Positions 63,345-64,000 of a stretch of DNA of 64,000 bases are shown in pieces. This stretch comes from Archivesica marissinica. Taxonomy: Eukaryota; Mollusca; Bivalvia; Venerida; Vesicomyidae. Position 1 is the stretch's first letter, and each line of letters opens with the position of its first letter. The DNA lies in NCBI GenBank assembly GCA_014843695.1, contig CM026400.1, positions 15,210,653-15,274,652 on the forward strand, in the 5' to 3' direction. The position numbers and the translations under genes were made by a program. The notes under the pieces are model-generated. The model made no database searches. It was not told the origin of the DNA and saw only the letters and a program-made list of their open reading frames with translations.

Positions 63345-63502
63345 TCGAATTCTACTGGCTTGTGGAAGGATCAGTGGTTTTACCCGGGTACCCGTCTGTG
63401 CCTGACCTACTACTTGGATGGGCTCCGGGTTGGGGGGGTATTCTTCCACCATTAGTAGTTGTAGAGTTTCCATCTGACCTAAGCTGTCGGTGTGACTTTA
63501 AA
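63345..63502 (+). mobile_element. SINE-B 3' half
   Basis: GATCAGTGGTTTTACCCGGG, ACCCGTCTGTGCCTGACCTA, TATTCTTCCACCATTAGTAG, GACCTAAGCTGTCGGTGTGA, then a C-run. Confidence 0.7.
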
Positions 63503-63537
63503 ACCCCCCCCCCCAAACCGAGCTAGTATATTATATC

Positions 63538-63630
63538 TCGGAGCCATCAGGAATGAGGTCTCGAGAGTGATTAATATAAGTTGAAAGACCTTGTTTCGCA
63601 ATCGAGCTAGCATAAATTTGTATAACCTAC
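63538..63630 (+). mobile_element. SINE-D 3' end
   Basis: GAGCCATCAGGAATGAGGTC, TCGAGAGTGATTAATATAAG, CTTGTTTCGCAATCGAGCTA, TAAATTTGTATAACCTA. Confidence 0.75.
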
Positions 63631-63899
63631 TTACTATATCTCAGATTTAGACCTCGGTAATATTTCATTCCTAGGTTGGTAAATGATGTAATTTTTTTGG
63701 ATACTTGATACAAGAACATTGTAACCTTCTGGCCGGAATTAATTTACAAAGTACTAAACTGATAATAAAATTGAACAAAATATTTCCTAAAATGTGAGTA
63801 GCAGCCAAACCTGCGTTAATGACCACTTGTGAACAAAGACCGACCCTATGCTACTTGCCTTCCGTACTCGACTACAAGGCGATCTTGTCTGTACCACGA

Positions 63900-64000
63900 C
63901 CCCCCCCCCCCCCCCCCCCCCCTACGCCACTTTGGTCATGAAATCTGTGGGTTTTTGTATGCACTCGCATACAAGACAAGACAGGGTTGATAAAATGGAC
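63900..64000. repeat. C-run and single unit related to the 12.5-13.6 kb array
   Basis: About 22 C, then CACTTTGGTCATGAAATCTG, TGGGTTTTTGTATGCACTCG, CATACAAGACAAGACAGGGT, TGATAAAATGGAC. This matches the end of the array at 13560-13620 and runs off the window. Confidence 0.75.

Overview
The window is nuclear DNA from a multicellular animal, most likely a mollusc or another spiralian. It shows introns with GT..AG borders, a metazoan H3K9 methyltransferase (EHMT/G9a-GLP), a retinoid X receptor (RXR) whose DNA-binding domain reads like invertebrate RXRs, several tRNA-derived SINE families, a LINE with a 2A-like peptide, and a very high load of minisatellites. Species cannot be fixed from the sequence alone. 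There are no prokaryotic features. A run of exactly 1000 N (57198-58197) is an assembly gap.

Layout. (1) 1-10.6 kb: the 3' end of EHMT on the + strand, with three exons (1-21, 1156-1331, 7674-7830). Its last intron holds a 19-bp minisatellite split by a 3.45-kb DNA transposon (3512-6965), then a 27-bp minisatellite made of copies of the last exon's own splice acceptor. The 3' flank/UTR is a 2.7-kb array of 44-bp units. (2) 10.6-38 kb: no host gene recognised. This intergenic region holds SINEs, MITEs, minisatellites, a second 4-bp-TSD DNA transposon (20209-24384) nested in a 36-bp minisatellite, a 5'-truncated Ty3/gypsy copy (28.65-31.5 kb), and a near-intact 4.5-kb LINE with a 13-bp target duplication (33196-37723). 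(3) 38.4-64 kb: the 5' part of RXR on the + strand. Exon 1 (38424-38442) is a short coding exon whose splice phase fits exactly. Exon 2 (44978-45380) encodes the A/B region and the first half of zinc finger 1. Exon 3 (58290-58447) encodes the rest of the DNA-binding domain. The ligand-binding domain lies beyond the window.

The strongest theme is minisatellite growth from functional or mobile sequence. The 27-bp EHMT array repeats a splice acceptor plus the codons of the catalytic FDYG motif. A 51-bp duplication copies an EHMT donor site in frame. The 10-kb, 54-bp satellite in RXR intron 2 was amplified from the body of a tRNA-derived SINE and has a higher-order repeat carrying four copies of one TTAA-flanked MITE. 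A 21-bp array in RXR intron 3 grew from the tail of another SINE. Two DNA transposons landed inside minisatellites, with target duplications that can be read against the repeat unit.

Most long open frames here are artefacts of tandem repeats whose unit length is, or sums to, a multiple of three; they are not called as genes.
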